Source of the DNA: Clostridiales bacterium Firm_18
Lineage (GTDB): Bacteria; Bacillota; Clostridia; Monoglobales; Firm-18
DNA: 48,184 nucleotides
Direction of reading: 5' to 3'
Assembly (NCBI GenBank): GCA_001604215.1
Contig: LVAX01000009.1
Location: 1 to 48,184, forward strand
The notes beneath the pieces are model-generated. The model was not told the DNA's origin. It made no database searches and saw only the letters and a program-made list of their open reading frames with translations. The first letter of the stretch is position 1. Every line of letters starts with the position of its first letter. The translations under genes were made by a program, and so were the position numbers. This document shows positions 1 to 9,988 of the stretch, one piece after another.

Positions 1-22
1 ATTACTCATTTACTATATTTGT

Positions 23-49
23 GTATCGTAAAAATTTTGCCAACGTTTA
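23..49 (-). promoter_or_regulatory. sigma28-type promoter reading out of the window
   Basis: On the minus strand a TAAA box (46-49) is followed after exactly 15 bases by TACGATAC (23-30). This is the same layout as the sites before flgF (TAAA-N15-TACGATAT) and flgB in this window. Transcription would begin near position 16 and leave the window to the left, divergent from the sugar operon. The gene it serves is not visible; a chemoreceptor or other late motility gene is the natural inference. The call rests on the motif match only. Confidence 0.6.
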
Positions 50-78
50 CTTGACACATACCTTCCCTATGCCTGATA

Positions 79-107
79 TTGACAAAGAAAGCTTAAAATG
101 ATATATT
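79..107 (+). promoter_or_regulatory. sigmaA promoter of the sugar operon
   Basis: A perfect -35 box TTGACA (79-84) is separated by 17 bases from TATATT (102-107), one base off the -10 consensus. The start of transcription would fall near 114, giving a leader of about 30 bases before the kinase start. A second TTGACA at 51-56 has only a weak -10 (TGATAT) and is a poorer candidate. Confidence 0.7.
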
Positions 108-130
108 AATAGTAAAGCGGATTTACTATT
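108..130. promoter_or_regulatory. operator-like inverted repeat at the promoter start site
   Basis: AATAGTAAA (108-116) and TTTACTATT (122-130) form a perfect 9-base inverted repeat with a 5-base spacer. It begins right after the -10 box and spans the expected transcription start. A further half site ATTTACTAT lies at 8-16, about 100 bases upstream. This is the geometry of a repressor operator with an auxiliary site. No regulator gene is visible in the window, so the protein that binds is unknown. Confidence 0.5.
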
Positions 131-146
131 TGCGGGGGTGTGCGGG

Positions 147-1081
147 TTGTTTGAGGTAACTTGTGTAGGAATACTTGTCACGGATGTTATGGTAAAAACT
201 GTGGATAAAATACCGGACAAAGGTAAATTAGGCCTGGTTGACAACATTAATCTTTTTATTGGGGGCTGTGCCGCCAACAGCGCCATAGACATGGCAAAGC
301 TCGGTCTTAATACTGCCATTGTCGGAATGGTTGGAGAAGACGCTTTCGGAGATTTTATGAGAAATGAACTTTCAAAGAATGAAGTGAATATCGATGGGCT
401 GGTTGCATGCCAAAACGCAAGCTCCGCTTCGATAGTTCTAAGTGACAGCAGCGGCGAGAGGACATTTTTGCATTGCTTGGGGGCAAACGGTGTTTTTTCC
501 GAGAAGAGCATTAATTATTCCATAATCGAAAATTCCAAAATTATTTTTGTTGCGGGCTGTATGTTAATGCCTTCTTTCGATGGAGAGGATTGTGCTAAAT
601 TTTTAAAAAAAGCCAAGGAAATGGGTAAGATAACCGCATTGGATACTGCATGGGACGACACCGGAAAATGGATGAAGACACTTGAAGGCAGCATGCAATA
701 CATCGATTATTTTATCCCAAGCATTGACGAAGCGCAGCAGCTTAGCAAAAAGCAAAAGCCTGAGGATATTGCAGCGTTTTTTTTCAGCAAAGGAGTAAAA
801 CACGTTGTCATTAAACTGGGCAAGGACGGGTGTTATTTTCAGGAAAACGCTTCGTCGGCCGGACAGTACTTGCCTTCATATAAAATTAAGGCAGTAGACA
901 CAACAGGTGCCGGAGACAGTTTTTGTGCAGGTTTTTTATACGGAATTTCCAAAAATATGGGCATTAAGGAAAGCTGCAGGCTTGCAAATGCGGTGGGGGC
1001 ACATTGTGTTATGGAAATGGGCGCAACTGCCGGAATTAAGTCATATGCCCAGACATTAAAATTTATGGAGGAAAATCCTTT

Positions 1082-1085
<4 letters not shown>
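147..1085 (+). CDS. PfkB-family carbohydrate kinase
   Basis: The protein (312 residues) is a ribokinase/PfkB-fold sugar kinase that transfers the gamma-phosphate of ATP to a sugar hydroxyl in the cytoplasm. The N-terminal half carries the glycine pair motif GGCAANSA, and the C-terminal signature DTTGAGDSFCAGF contains the anion hole and the catalytic Asp of the family. I start it at a TTG (147) because a GGGGG Shine-Dalgarno at 134-138 sits 8 bases upstream and the family usually begins at this point; a GTG at 138 overlaps that site. It overlaps the next gene by four bases (ATGA), so the two are translationally coupled. The substrate cannot be read from sequence. Fructose or a related ketose is plausible given the mannitol-phosphate dehydrogenase and lyxose/mannose isomerase next to it. 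Confidence 0.88.
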
Positions 1086-3159
<2,074 letters not shown>

Positions 3160-3214
3160 GGCGTGTTATCCCTCCAGAATATAAGCGTACCGGATTAATA
3201 ATTTTACTGCTGCA

Positions 3215-3243
3215 ATAATATCATAAAAATTCAAATATTTCAA
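3215..3243 (-). promoter_or_regulatory. sigmaA promoter of the GDPD gene
   Basis: On the minus strand TTGAAA (3238-3243) and TATTAT (3215-3220) are 17 bases apart, and each differs from consensus by one base. The predicted start is near 3208, leaving a leader of about 50 bases that includes the GGAGGG ribosome site. Confidence 0.6.
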
Positions 3244-3250
3244 GTAGTTT

Positions 3251-3916
3251 TCAAGGCAGGTCTGCCTGTCTTTTTTCACTTATTTTTTTTAATATTTTCA
3301 TAATTTCCGAAGGAATGTTATCAATATGAACCTGCTTTTGCACCGCGCCTATTTCATATGATGCCATTGGCATCCCGTAAACCACACTGCTTTTTTCATC
3401 CTGGCCTATCGTATATGCACCGTTTTTCTTCATATTAAGGAGGCCATTTGCTCCGTCTTTTCCCATCCCGGTTAATATAACGCCTATTGCATCCACCGGT
3501 TTTGCAAGGCTTGCCACGGAATCAAACAAAACATCTATCGACGGACAGTGCCCGTTAACCTTTTTGTCCCGGAAGCATCTAATATAAAGCTTGTTTTTTC
3601 GCCTTTGTTCAACCTTCACATGATAATTCCCGGGTGCTATCAATACAGTGCCGGGAATTATCCCATCCCCGTCCTGCGCCTCTTTTACATTTAATCTGCA
3701 TAAACCATCAAGCCTTTCTGCAAACATTTTCGTAAAACCGGCCGGCATATGCTGAACTATAACTATTCCCGGAATTTCCGGCGGCAAATTTTTTAAAATA
3801 TGGGAAATTGCTTCGGTGCCGCCTGTTGACGCACCTATTGCAATGATTACATCATCAAAATCAAAATTCCTTTTGTCAGTGTAAAAATCCGGTTCTCTTT
3901 TCTCCTTACTCCCCAT
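3251..3916 (-). CDS. cheB: CheB methylesterase without a receiver domain
   Basis: This 221-residue protein is only the catalytic half of CheB, which removes methyl groups from (or deamidates) glutamyl residues of chemoreceptors. The catalytic triad is visible: Ser30 in GASTGG, His56 in QHMPAG and Asp154 in GMGKDGA. The usual 120-residue N-terminal receiver domain and linker are replaced by about 20 charged residues, so phosphorylation by CheA cannot control it directly. ATG at 3916 has GGAG nine bases upstream. It follows cheR by six bases, so the two adaptation enzymes are co-made. The stop is followed at 3215-3243 by the GDPD promoter. Function is confident; the loss of phospho-control is read from the length. 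Confidence 0.9.
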   Translation of the reverse strand: MGSKEKREPDFYTDKRNFDFDDVIIAIGASTGGTEAISHILKNLPPEIPGIVIVQHMPAGFTKMFAERLDGLCRLNVKEAQDGDGIIPGTVLIAPGNYHVKVEQRRKNKLYIRCFRDKKVNGHCPSIDVLFDSVASLAKPVDAIGVILTGMGKDGANGLLNMKKNGAYTIGQDEKSSVVYGMPMASYEIGAVQKQVHIDNIPSEIMKILKKISEKRQADLP

Positions 3917-3922
3917 TCAGCA

Positions 3923-4738
3923 TCACTCCTTGTAGTATATTGCGTTCCCGATATATTTGAATTTCGAAGTATTTTTGTCTAAAGATTCCGAATGGCCGAT
4001 GAACAGATATCCTCCGTGTTCAATAAATTTATATAATTTGTTTGCAAGGATTTCTCTTGTTTTGCTGTCAAAATATATCATAACATTCCTGCAAAACACC
4101 ACGTGAAACTTACGCTTGAAAGGAAATACCTCATCCATAAGATTAAATTTCCTGAAAATAACCTCTCTTTTTATCCTGTCGTCCAGTACGCATTTCGAAT
4201 CGTCATATTTCTTAAAATATTTCAATCTCCAAATAGAAGGAAGCGCTTCAATCGCTTCATTTTTGTATATGCCCTTTTTTGCTTTGTCAAGCGCCCTGCC
4301 GGAAATATCCGTTGCCAGAACTTTTGTGTCCCACCACAGCCTTTCCTTTTCAAAATAATCGTATAAAATCATTGCAAGGGTATAAGGCTCTTCACCTGTA
4401 GAACAACCGGCGCTCCATATGCGAAGGTCTCTGTCCTTTACCGTATCAGCCAAACGAGGAAGTATTTTATCCCTAAAAAAATAAAAATGATCCGCCTCTC
4501 TCATAAAAAAGGTATGATTTATGGTAATCCTGTCTATCAAGGTATTTACGGCTTCGCCCGTTTTATCGGAAATAACGTACTTGTAATATTCGTGGAAATT
4601 ATTAAAGTTTTTTTGCGTAAGCACACTGCGAAGCCGCCCTGTTAAAATTACCCGTTTTTCATCTTTTATGTTAATTCCGTAGTTCTTCCTGATGTATTCG
4701 GTAAGTATTTTGAACTCGGTATCGCTAATCGTAAACAT
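3923..4738 (-). CDS. cheR: Chemotaxis protein methyltransferase CheR
   Basis: CheR (271 residues) methylates receptor glutamates with S-adenosylmethionine. Residues 1-75 form the alpha-helical CheR N-domain, followed by the SAM-binding methyltransferase domain with WSAGCSTGEEPYTLA as motif I and FCRNVMIYFD as the conserved post-motif segment. Length is that of the family. The beta-subdomain that binds receptor pentapeptides in enterics is not distinguishable, and the receptor gene upstream lacks an NWETF-type tail. It is preceded by a strong hairpin in the gap after mcp, so cheR-cheB probably get less transcription than the genes before them. Confidence 0.93.
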   Translation of the reverse strand: MFTISDTEFKILTEYIRKNYGINIKDEKRVILTGRLRSVLTQKNFNNFHEYYKYVISDKTGEAVNTLIDRITINHTFFMREADHFYFFRDKILPRLADTVKDRDLRIWSAGCSTGEEPYTLAMILYDYFEKERLWWDTKVLATDISGRALDKAKKGIYKNEAIEALPSIWRLKYFKKYDDSKCVLDDRIKREVIFRKFNLMDEVFPFKRKFHVVFCRNVMIYFDSKTREILANKLYKFIEHGGYLFIGHSESLDKNTSKFKYIGNAIYYKE

Positions 4739-4759
4739 TTTATGTCACCTGTCTTTTGT

Positions 4760-4799
4760 AAAAGTGTTCGGGAAAGCCGATGCGCCCCCGAACACTTTT
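4760..4799 (-). terminator. strong hairpin between mcp and cheR
   Basis: AAAAGTGTTCGGG (4760-4772) and CCCGAACACTTTT (4787-4799) form a perfect 13-base-pair stem with a 14-base loop. It begins six bases after the mcp stop. On the minus strand the stem ends in TTTT and then ACAAAAG, a short U-run that suggests partial termination; on the plus strand it ends in TTTTT. Since cheR and cheB lie directly behind it, it probably works as an attenuator or mRNA stabiliser. Confidence 0.7.
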
Positions 4800-4804
4800 T
4801 AAAA

Positions 4805-6628
4805 TTAATATTTTGCAAATTCCGTATCGCTTATTGACTCCGCAGACGGCTGCGGCACATCCGCTTCGTCCCCTTCGGGCTCCGAACCGGGGCCGTCCGG
4901 GTTTTCTTCAAGTATTTTTAAAATTTCCGGATTTATATAGTCGTCCTCCGATTCCGATTTTTTAAGCTTAAAATTACTTACCGTTTTCCTAAGCAACTCC
5001 GCCTGGTTTGACAGTTCTTCACTGGCTGCGGCACTTTCTTCCGATGTTGCGGAGTTCTCCTGCACAACTTCAGAAACTTGCATAACCCCTTGGTTAATTT
5101 GACTTATTGCCAAATCCTGTTCGTTTGAAGCAACGGCAATATCGCTGACAAGCGTGGATGCTTTTTTAACTCCTTCAACTATTTTTTCAAGTGCCAAAGC
5201 GGTTTCTTTTGCAATTATTGTTCCTGCCTTTGCTTTTTCAATTGAGTTTTCAATCATATCGGTAGTTTCTTTAGCCGCATTTGCCGAACGTGATGCAAGG
5301 TTTCTGACTTCCTCGGCGACCACCGCAAAGCCTTTGCCGTGCTCTCCCGCTCTTGCTGCCTCAACCGCTGCATTAAGCGCAAGAATATTGGTCTGAAATG
5401 CAATTTCATCGATTACCTTAATAATTTTCGAAATGTTAGAGGATGATTCGTTAATTTCATCCATGGCACTGAGCATTTCTTTCATTTGATTGTTTCCTTG
5501 AACGGCATAATTCATTGCCGTTTCGGAAATCTTATTTGCCTCATCGGCATTTTGCGCATTCAAATTTGTTTGCGAGGATATTTCTTCAAGTGAAGCAGTC
5601 AGCTGCTCAACCGAACTTGCCTGTTCCGCCGCACCTTCGGAAAGAGCCTTGCTTGATTGGAAAACCTGCTTTGCCCCCGTGGCAACTTGCTCCGCGGCAT
5701 GGGATATGTTCTCCATAGCTTCCTTAATGTTGCGTATCATTTCAGATAATTTTATACCGAGCAAGTCATTTTCGGATTTTATATCAACATCTACCGTCAG
5801 GTCACCGGCAGCAAGCCTTTCCGCAGTGTGAGCCTGACTTCGGATATTATCAATCATTTTATCAAAAGAGCTTGCAAGCCTCCCGACTTCATCCTTGCCG
5901 TCCGCATTTATTACAACGTTAACATCACCTAATGCAAGCTTGTCGGCAGCATCAACCATCTTTGCAATAGGCTTGCTTATGGCCCGGGATATTATTATTC
6001 CCAAGAAAGCAGCTAACACAACGCCTGCAATTAAAACAACAATCATTAAAAACGCGGCTTCTTGAGCAAGCCTGGTATTTTGCTCCGACTTTGTCCTGCC
6101 CCTTGAAGAATTGTATTCGAATAATAATTCAAATCCACTTTGCAGCCTGTTTGCACTTAATGTGGAAAGTAAAAAGCCGCTTTCCGCTTTTTCTATGTCT
6201 CCGTTTCTCACATGTTTAACAATACTTTCCATAGTTGATTTGTAAGAATCCCATTGATACTTCAAAGAATCGAACAAGTCCTTTTCCTGGTTTAAATCAA
6301 CTCTTTTCTCGTATTTCTTCAGAAAATCATCAACGGTATCTGAACACGAATTTATATTGCTTATATGCTGCTCCTGCTTTCCCTCTCCCGCATCATATAA
6401 TAATTGGAAAGTAAAAAGCCTTAATTTTTGAAAATTCATCCCTGCATATCCCGCATCATAAATCCCTAAAGTGTTTTCCTGGTATAACATCCTGTCGGCT
6501 TCGGTAATACTCTTGATGTTAATAATGGCTATTATACCTACAACACCCGCAATAACAGCCACTATGCCAAACCCAAGCAGCAATTTGGCCGATATTCTCA
6601 TGTTGTGAAACCATTTCATAATCTTCAT
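4805..6628 (-). CDS. Methyl-accepting chemotaxis protein
   Basis: The protein (607 residues) is a transmembrane chemoreceptor. It has an N-terminal membrane segment (about residues 13-33), a periplasm-like four-helix-bundle sensor (about 35-185), a second membrane segment (about 190-213), a HAMP domain starting ISRAISKPIAKMV, and a long coiled-coil signalling region. The signalling tip EIAFQTNILALNAAVEAARAGE is the universally conserved CheA/CheW contact. The last 50 residues are acidic and do not end in the enteric CheR pentapeptide. The start at 6628 has AAGGAG eight to nine bases upstream; an in-frame ATG 57 bases earlier has none. It is the last gene before the hairpin at 4760-4799. The ligand cannot be predicted. 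Confidence 0.93.
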   Translation of the reverse strand: MKIMKWFHNMRISAKLLLGFGIVAVIAGVVGIIAIINIKSITEADRMLYQENTLGIYDAGYAGMNFQKLRLFTFQLLYDAGEGKQEQHISNINSCSDTVDDFLKKYEKRVDLNQEKDLFDSLKYQWDSYKSTMESIVKHVRNGDIEKAESGFLLSTLSANRLQSGFELLFEYNSSRGRTKSEQNTRLAQEAAFLMIVVLIAGVVLAAFLGIIISRAISKPIAKMVDAADKLALGDVNVVINADGKDEVGRLASSFDKMIDNIRSQAHTAERLAAGDLTVDVDIKSENDLLGIKLSEMIRNIKEAMENISHAAEQVATGAKQVFQSSKALSEGAAEQASSVEQLTASLEEISSQTNLNAQNADEANKISETAMNYAVQGNNQMKEMLSAMDEINESSSNISKIIKVIDEIAFQTNILALNAAVEAARAGEHGKGFAVVAEEVRNLASRSANAAKETTDMIENSIEKAKAGTIIAKETALALEKIVEGVKKASTLVSDIAVASNEQDLAISQINQGVMQVSEVVQENSATSEESAAASEELSNQAELLRKTVSNFKLKKSESEDDYINPEILKILEENPDGPGSEPEGDEADVPQPSAESISDTEFAKY

Positions 6629-6647
6629 ATTCCGATTACTCCTTTTT

Positions 6648-7145
6648 TTATTTATATTGTTTGCTGATAGTGTTAAAATCCTCATCCGAAATAAGCTTCA
6701 TGCAATCAAGCAGCAATTTTACACTGTCACCAATTTTTCCTATTCCTTTTATATATCTGTTATTGGCGTTCTTGCTCATTTGAGGGGGTTCTTGAATATT
6801 TTGCTCCGGGATTGTAATAACCTCCGATACGCTGTCGACAATAAGCCCAATTAATATATCGCTGATTTCTATAATGATTATGCAAGTCCTGTCGCTGTAC
6901 TCCTTTGCTTTCAATTTGAACCGGAGCCGTACATCCATAACCGGTATAATTTTCCCTCTTAAATTAATTATTCCCTTGACATAGTCAGGCAGCTGGGGAA
7001 CATGTGTAATTTCTTGCATGCCGATAATTTCACTTACATATTTTATTTCAATTCCATAACTTTCCTTGCCCAGCAGAAAGGTTAAAAACTTATTCTTTTG
7101 AGTATCCAGCTCGCCTTCCTTCTTGTTTTCAATTAAGCCTGACAC
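6648..7145 (-). CDS. cheW: Chemotaxis coupling protein CheW
   Basis: CheW (165 residues) is the SH3-like adaptor that links chemoreceptors to the CheA kinase. The fold is recognisable from FLLGKESYGIEIKYVSEI, the region VPQLPDYVKGIINLRGKIIPVMDVR, and LIVDSVSEVITIP. It starts with GTG inside the end of cheA (13-base overlap) with GGGAG about eight bases before, which argues for translational coupling that keeps kinase and adaptor in step. It lies 19 bases before the receptor gene. Length is normal. Confidence 0.95.
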   Translation of the reverse strand: MSGLIENKKEGELDTQKNKFLTFLLGKESYGIEIKYVSEIIGMQEITHVPQLPDYVKGIINLRGKIIPVMDVRLRFKLKAKEYSDRTCIIIIEISDILIGLIVDSVSEVITIPEQNIQEPPQMSKNANNRYIKGIGKIGDSVKLLLDCMKLISDEDFNTISKQYK

Positions 7146-9178
7146 GCCGTCATCTCCCTTCCGTTATAAGAATTAAGCAGCTCCGAAACGTCAAGTATTA
7201 AACTGATGCTTCCGTCGCTCAGCAGGGTACATCCCTCTATCCCTTTTGCGTATTTAAAATTTTTTATATAATAAGGCAATGCCTTTACGACAACCTGCTG
7301 CTCTCCGATTAGCTCGTCAACCAAAATACACATCCTTTTATCCTCATTTTCCACCATCATTATAATACCTTCGGACACGCTTTGTTTCTTTGTTTCGACT
7401 CCAAAGTGCTTATAAAGCCTTAAAACAGGGTAACACTCTCCGCGAATCAAAATTAATTCATTGCCGTCCGGATCGGTTATTATATCTTCCTCTCTGCGTA
7501 TAAAAGACTCAACAATATTAACAATAGGTATTGTGTATGTGGAACTTCCTACTTTTACTATCATACCGTTCATTATTGCAAGCGTCAGCGGTATTTTAAT
7601 AGTAACTACAGTTCCCTCACCGGCAACGCTGTCAACGTTTACGCTGCCGCCTATTTTACCGATGTTTTTAATAACAACGTCCATCCCCACGCCGCGTCCC
7701 GAAAATTCCGAAACCTTTTCACAAGTGGAAAAACCCGGAAGGTATATAAAAGAATATATTTCCCGGTCGGTCAAGCTGCTTTCGGGTTTTTTCAGCAAAC
7801 CGTTCTTCTTTGCTTTCTGAAGAATTTTATTTTTATCAAGACCTCTCCCGTCATCCCTTACAATGATAAGAACGTCACCGCCGGATTTTTTTGCTTCTAA
7901 GGTTATGGTACCGGTTTCTTCTTTATTTTTATGTACCCGCTCCTGTACCGTTTCAATGCCGTGATCAGCAGCATTTCTGATAATATGCATCAGCGGGTCG
8001 GAAATATGCTCCACAATATTTTTGTCGACTTCCGTATCCTCCCCCACAGTAACAAGCCGGATATTTTTATTCAGCGCCTTGCCCGCATCCCTTACAATTC
8101 TGTTCATTTTCTGGAATGTTGCGGATAATGAAACCATTCTGATTGACATTACAATATCTTGCAGGGTATTTATTATTTTTCTGTGCTGCCTTGCAGCCTT
8201 GTTAAAATAGTCGAGTTGTCTGCCTTGAAGGTTTAAATTGTTTGTAAGCATCGACTCGGAAATAACCAATTCCCCGACAAGGTCCATAAGACTGTCCAGT
8301 TTTGAAATGTTTACACTAATCATTTTTTGATTTATTGATTTGGATTTCAATTGAATGTTTTTATTGATAGATGGTTTTGAATTAATGCAGCCGCAGTTTT
8401 TTATTTCGGCAATCTCGTCATCACTATCAAGCTCATCTAATGAAAGGCTTTTCAAAAAAATAGTCTGTGAAAGGATATCCCGAACCGTATCAATATTACA
8501 ATCGGTTTTAAAATAAATTTTAAAACCGTCTATTCTGATAATCTCCGCCGATTCGTTGTCATCATTTATATTTGAAGGTGAATAAAAAATCTCCGCGGCA
8601 TAATCCTTTATGTTTTGAATGACGGCAATCGCTCTGATATTCTCCATTTTGCAGTCATCCTCAAAACACAAAACCGCTTTATATGTTTTTTTTGCATTTA
8701 CTTCTTCTAAATTCCCTTTTTCCGTGCCATAAAAATTAACCCGCGGCCCGGCACTGTTTGACAGCACGCAAGAGCTGTTTTTCTTTAAATTTTCGAGAAA
8801 AGCATTAATCTCATCAATTAAAAAATTCGAATCGGTATCCGTTTTCCCGCCATCCTGAATTTTTCCGATTTCAGCCTTGATAAAATCGGCGCTTTTGAGT
8901 ACCAAATCGGTAAGCTGCGAGAAATTAACCAGTGAAGGGTTTGCTTCTCGAATAAAACAAAAAAGGTCTTCAACGGAATGTGACAGGGCCGATATGCTAC
9001 TATACTCCATCATTGCAGACGAACCCTTTATTGTGTGCATGATTCTAAATACTTCATCTATATCGTTTGAAGAATAAAAATTTGAATTTTCACTTTTTAT
9101 TATAATCTGCTCAAGCTGTTCAAGTAATTGATTTGTTTCATAAATAAATACTTCAAACATACGTGATGTATCTTCCAA
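7133..9178 (-). CDS. cheA: Chemotaxis histidine kinase CheA
   Basis: CheA (681 residues) phosphorylates CheY on receptor command. The P1 Hpt domain carries the phospho-accepting His48 in MHTIKGSSAMM; a P2-like region lies around residues 165-245. The P3 dimerisation helices contain SKLDSLMDLVGELVI, the P4 ATPase has HIIRNAADHGIE, DDGRGLD and GRGVGMDVV, and the P5 CheW-like domain occupies the last 130 residues. It begins with TTG at 9178 behind GGGGTGA at a good distance. It overlaps cheW by 13 bases. The 76-base gap to cheY contains a small GCGTT/AACGC hairpin without a clear U-run. The domain set is complete. Confidence 0.96.
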   Translation of the reverse strand: MEDTSRMFEVFIYETNQLLEQLEQIIIKSENSNFYSSNDIDEVFRIMHTIKGSSAMMEYSSISALSHSVEDLFCFIREANPSLVNFSQLTDLVLKSADFIKAEIGKIQDGGKTDTDSNFLIDEINAFLENLKKNSSCVLSNSAGPRVNFYGTEKGNLEEVNAKKTYKAVLCFEDDCKMENIRAIAVIQNIKDYAAEIFYSPSNINDDNESAEIIRIDGFKIYFKTDCNIDTVRDILSQTIFLKSLSLDELDSDDEIAEIKNCGCINSKPSINKNIQLKSKSINQKMISVNISKLDSLMDLVGELVISESMLTNNLNLQGRQLDYFNKAARQHRKIINTLQDIVMSIRMVSLSATFQKMNRIVRDAGKALNKNIRLVTVGEDTEVDKNIVEHISDPLMHIIRNAADHGIETVQERVHKNKEETGTITLEAKKSGGDVLIIVRDDGRGLDKNKILQKAKKNGLLKKPESSLTDREIYSFIYLPGFSTCEKVSEFSGRGVGMDVVIKNIGKIGGSVNVDSVAGEGTVVTIKIPLTLAIMNGMIVKVGSSTYTIPIVNIVESFIRREEDIITDPDGNELILIRGECYPVLRLYKHFGVETKKQSVSEGIIMMVENEDKRMCILVDELIGEQQVVVKALPYYIKNFKYAKGIEGCTLLSDGSISLILDVSELLNSYNGREMTACQA

Positions 9179-9254
9179 TCAATTCACCCCATAAAGATAA
9201 ACAGAATAAATGCGTTTTGCCATCAACGCCCGGCCTGCAAATAAAATTTAAGTA

Positions 9255-9608
9255 TTATAAATTTTCCAATGATTTTATAACTGCTTCCTCTTTAAACGGT
9301 TTTACCAAAAAGCCTACTGCGCCGGATAAAACCGCTTCTTTTACCATAGACTCCTGACCCATTGCGGAAATCATAATTACCTTTGCATTAGGATTTATTT
9401 TAATTATTTCTTTCAATGCGGTTACTCCGTCCATCTCGGGCATTGTTATATCCATAGTGACAATATCCGGTTTAACCTCAATATATTTTTTAATACCTTC
9501 TATCCCATTTACAGCTTCGCCTGATACTTTAAAGTTGTTACGTTCAAGAAGTGTTTTTAACGTTACTCTCATAAAAGCCGCATCATCTACTATTAAAACT
9601 GTTTTCAT
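9255..9608 (-). CDS. cheY: Chemotaxis response regulator CheY
   Basis: This 117-residue single-domain receiver has the acidic pair Asp8-Asp9, the phospho-acceptor Asp53 in TMDITMP, the switch Ser81 and Lys103 in LVKPF. Phosphorylated CheY binds FliM (and possibly FliY) at the switch to change motor rotation. It is the first gene of the che unit cheY-cheA-cheW-mcp. In many Clostridia and Bacilli cheY sits between fliY and fliO; here that place is empty and cheY has moved to the che block. A sigma28-like promoter is found 50 bases upstream. Confidence 0.93.
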   Translation of the reverse strand: MKTVLIVDDAAFMRVTLKTLLERNNFKVSGEAVNGIEGIKKYIEVKPDIVTMDITMPEMDGVTALKEIIKINPNAKVIMISAMGQESMVKEAVLSGAVGFLVKPFKEEAVIKSLENL

Positions 9609-9657
9609 AATGCAAATATCTCCTTCTTCTTTTAAGTTAAAATAATTCCTATGTATA

Positions 9658-9684
9658 TTATCGTAATATTTTTTTATAACTTAA
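9658..9684 (-). promoter_or_regulatory. sigma28-type promoter of the che operon
   Basis: TTAA (9681-9684) and TACGATAA (9658-9665) are 15 bases apart on the minus strand, one base off TAAA and one off the TACGATAT box seen before flgF. The predicted start is near 9651, about 40 bases ahead of cheY. It is weaker than the flgF and hag sites, but position and spacing fit. Confidence 0.5.
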
Positions 9685-9727
9685 TATATTTCATCGTTTT
9701 TTGTATATATTTTTGTTATTCTTTTTA

Positions 9728-9756
9728 TTGATTTAATCAAAACGATTATTTATAAT
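9728..9756 (+). promoter_or_regulatory. sigmaA promoter of the small membrane protein gene
   Basis: TTGATT (9728-9733) and a perfect TATAAT (9751-9756) are 17 bases apart on the plus strand. The start would be near 9763, leaving about 28 bases before the GTG start with a strong GAGGAGG in between. It is divergent from the cheY promoter within the same 180-base gap. Confidence 0.65.
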
Positions 9757-9790
9757 AATATATACAAACCTTTAAGCGAGGAGGCAACCG

Positions 9791-9982
9791 GTGAATAACA
9801 ACAGATTATTATTCGAAGCAAATAAGGTAATAGAAAACTTCATCCACAGAAACAAAAACAAAAAAAAGTACAGTATTTATAGGAATACTGTGTTGCAATA
9901 CATGATATCCGGTACATGTCTGCTTATGATACTGTCCTTTTTAGTGGCCGTTTTTTATTTTATATCCTGGCTAAACTACTAA
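9791..9982 (+). CDS. Small single-pass membrane protein, unknown function
   Basis: The 63-residue product has a very basic N-terminal half (HRNKNKKK at about 18-25) and one hydrophobic segment (about residues 38-60) ending the protein, so it should sit in the membrane with the basic part in the cytoplasm. It starts with GTG, with GAGGAGG seven bases upstream and a good sigmaA promoter, which is why I treat it as real despite its size. It is the only plus-strand gene in the whole motility region, divergent from cheY and convergent with yaaR. I do not recognise a family. A role in motility is suggested only by position. Confidence 0.6.
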   Translation: MNNNRLLFEANKVIENFIHRNKNKKKYSIYRNTVLQYMISGTCLLMILSFLVAVFYFISWLNY

Positions 9983-9988
9983 TTTAAA

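Noticed and set aside
51..79. TTGACA-N17-TGATAT as the main sugar-operon promoter
   Set aside because: The -10 is poor; the neighbouring TTGACA-N17-TATATT is much better.
9200..9240. GCGTT/AACGC hairpin between cheY and cheA as a terminator
   Set aside because: Only five base pairs and no U-run follow; cheA is most likely co-transcribed with cheY.
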